Assembly (NCBI RefSeq): GCF_002105155.1
Contig: NW_019029077.1
Span: forward strand, 1-43,739
Origin: Lobosporangium transversale
Lineage: Eukaryota; Mortierellomycota; Mortierellomycetes; Mortierellales; Mortierellaceae
Direction of reading: 5' to 3'
DNA: 43,739 nt
Made by a program: the position numbers and the translations under genes. Of the stretch, positions 43,451-43,739 are shown one piece after another. The notes beneath the pieces are model-generated. The model did not search any database, was not told the DNA's origin, and saw only the letters and a list, made by a program, of their open reading frames with translations. Within the stretch, counting starts at the first letter, position 1; every line of letters starts with the position of its first letter.

Positions 43451-43739
43451 ATGATTAAGTGATTTGACTAAATTGCTATTTCTTGCTCGTCTCATGATTT
43501 TCGGTTACTGTCTTTCGATCCCACAGACCCGCGGTGACTGCAATGGAAGACATCATTTCGACTAACAAACCAAAAAGTGGGAAAAGATCATCGGTAACAC
43601 CGAATCAATGCTAACATCATGGAAGGATAAAGAACGTCGCGGCAATCTCTGCGGAGAATCGATCCGCTTGTGTTTAAGGTCCCCAACATACGAGCAATCC
43701 AAATCATGTTCTTCAATTGGAAAAACACTTGGGTTCTTC

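Noticed and set aside
1-43739. tRNA or rRNA genes
   Set aside because: I looked for the GGTTCGA-type T-arm with a matching acceptor stem on both strands; the few hits (for example 18431 and 25915) lie inside coding sequence and do not fold as tRNAs. No rRNA-like sequence was seen.

Overview
The window looks like nuclear DNA of a filamentous fungus of the Mortierellaceae (Mortierella/Linnemannia and relatives). Evidence for this: short GT..AG introns in nearly every gene, A/T-rich intergenic DNA full of homopolymers and microsatellites, a WD40 protein with a C-terminal tail typical of that family, an LRR protein with a header domain I associate with Mortierellaceae, and DIRS and Tc1/mariner-type transposons. 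The taxonomic call is from remembered family features, not from a search.

Layout. 1-585 (+) is the C-terminal end of a WD40-repeat protein. 705-2401 (-) is a four-exon ZFAND1/Cuz1-type double AN1 zinc-finger protein, convergent with it. 2674-7744 (-) is a CEP120-like C2/coiled-coil centriole protein whose true first exon lies 1.16 kb upstream of the main ORF. 7745-12490 is mostly gene-poor low-complexity DNA with one possible stray exon. 12591-18735 (-) encodes a giant (about 2017 aa) protein: header, coiled coil, middle domain, then about 52 ribonuclease-inhibitor-like LRRs. Its repeat array contains recent perfect DNA duplications and is followed by a decayed LRR tail.

19-30 kb is a transposon and relic zone. 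It holds a broken Tc1/mariner transposase, a 247-bp perfect-arm foldback, and an apparently intact DIRS-type tyrosine-recombinase retrotransposon (22235-26190, perfect 28-bp inverted ends, gag, RT/RNase H and YR). It also holds a decayed multi-exon gene of a family I do not name, and a RecQ-type helicase fragment. 30819-32807 (-) is a clean five-exon GNAT acetyltransferase gene with all four introns in phase 1.

33-43.7 kb is again repeat-rich. Two rearranged copies of one repeat family lie about 5.5 kb apart. Between them are a minisatellite/poly-T tract and a possible small multi-exon gene with a GC-rich exon. After them come a three-exon pseudogene carrying one frameshift and one likely Trp-to-stop change, scrambled fragments of the same family, and two well-formed exons of another gene.

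The three genes at the left end are conserved housekeeping or cell-biology genes. The rest is accessory sequence: an LRR receptor-like gene embedded in mobile and decaying DNA. No operon-like organisation is expected or seen. All multi-exon models were built by eye from splice motifs and frame continuity.
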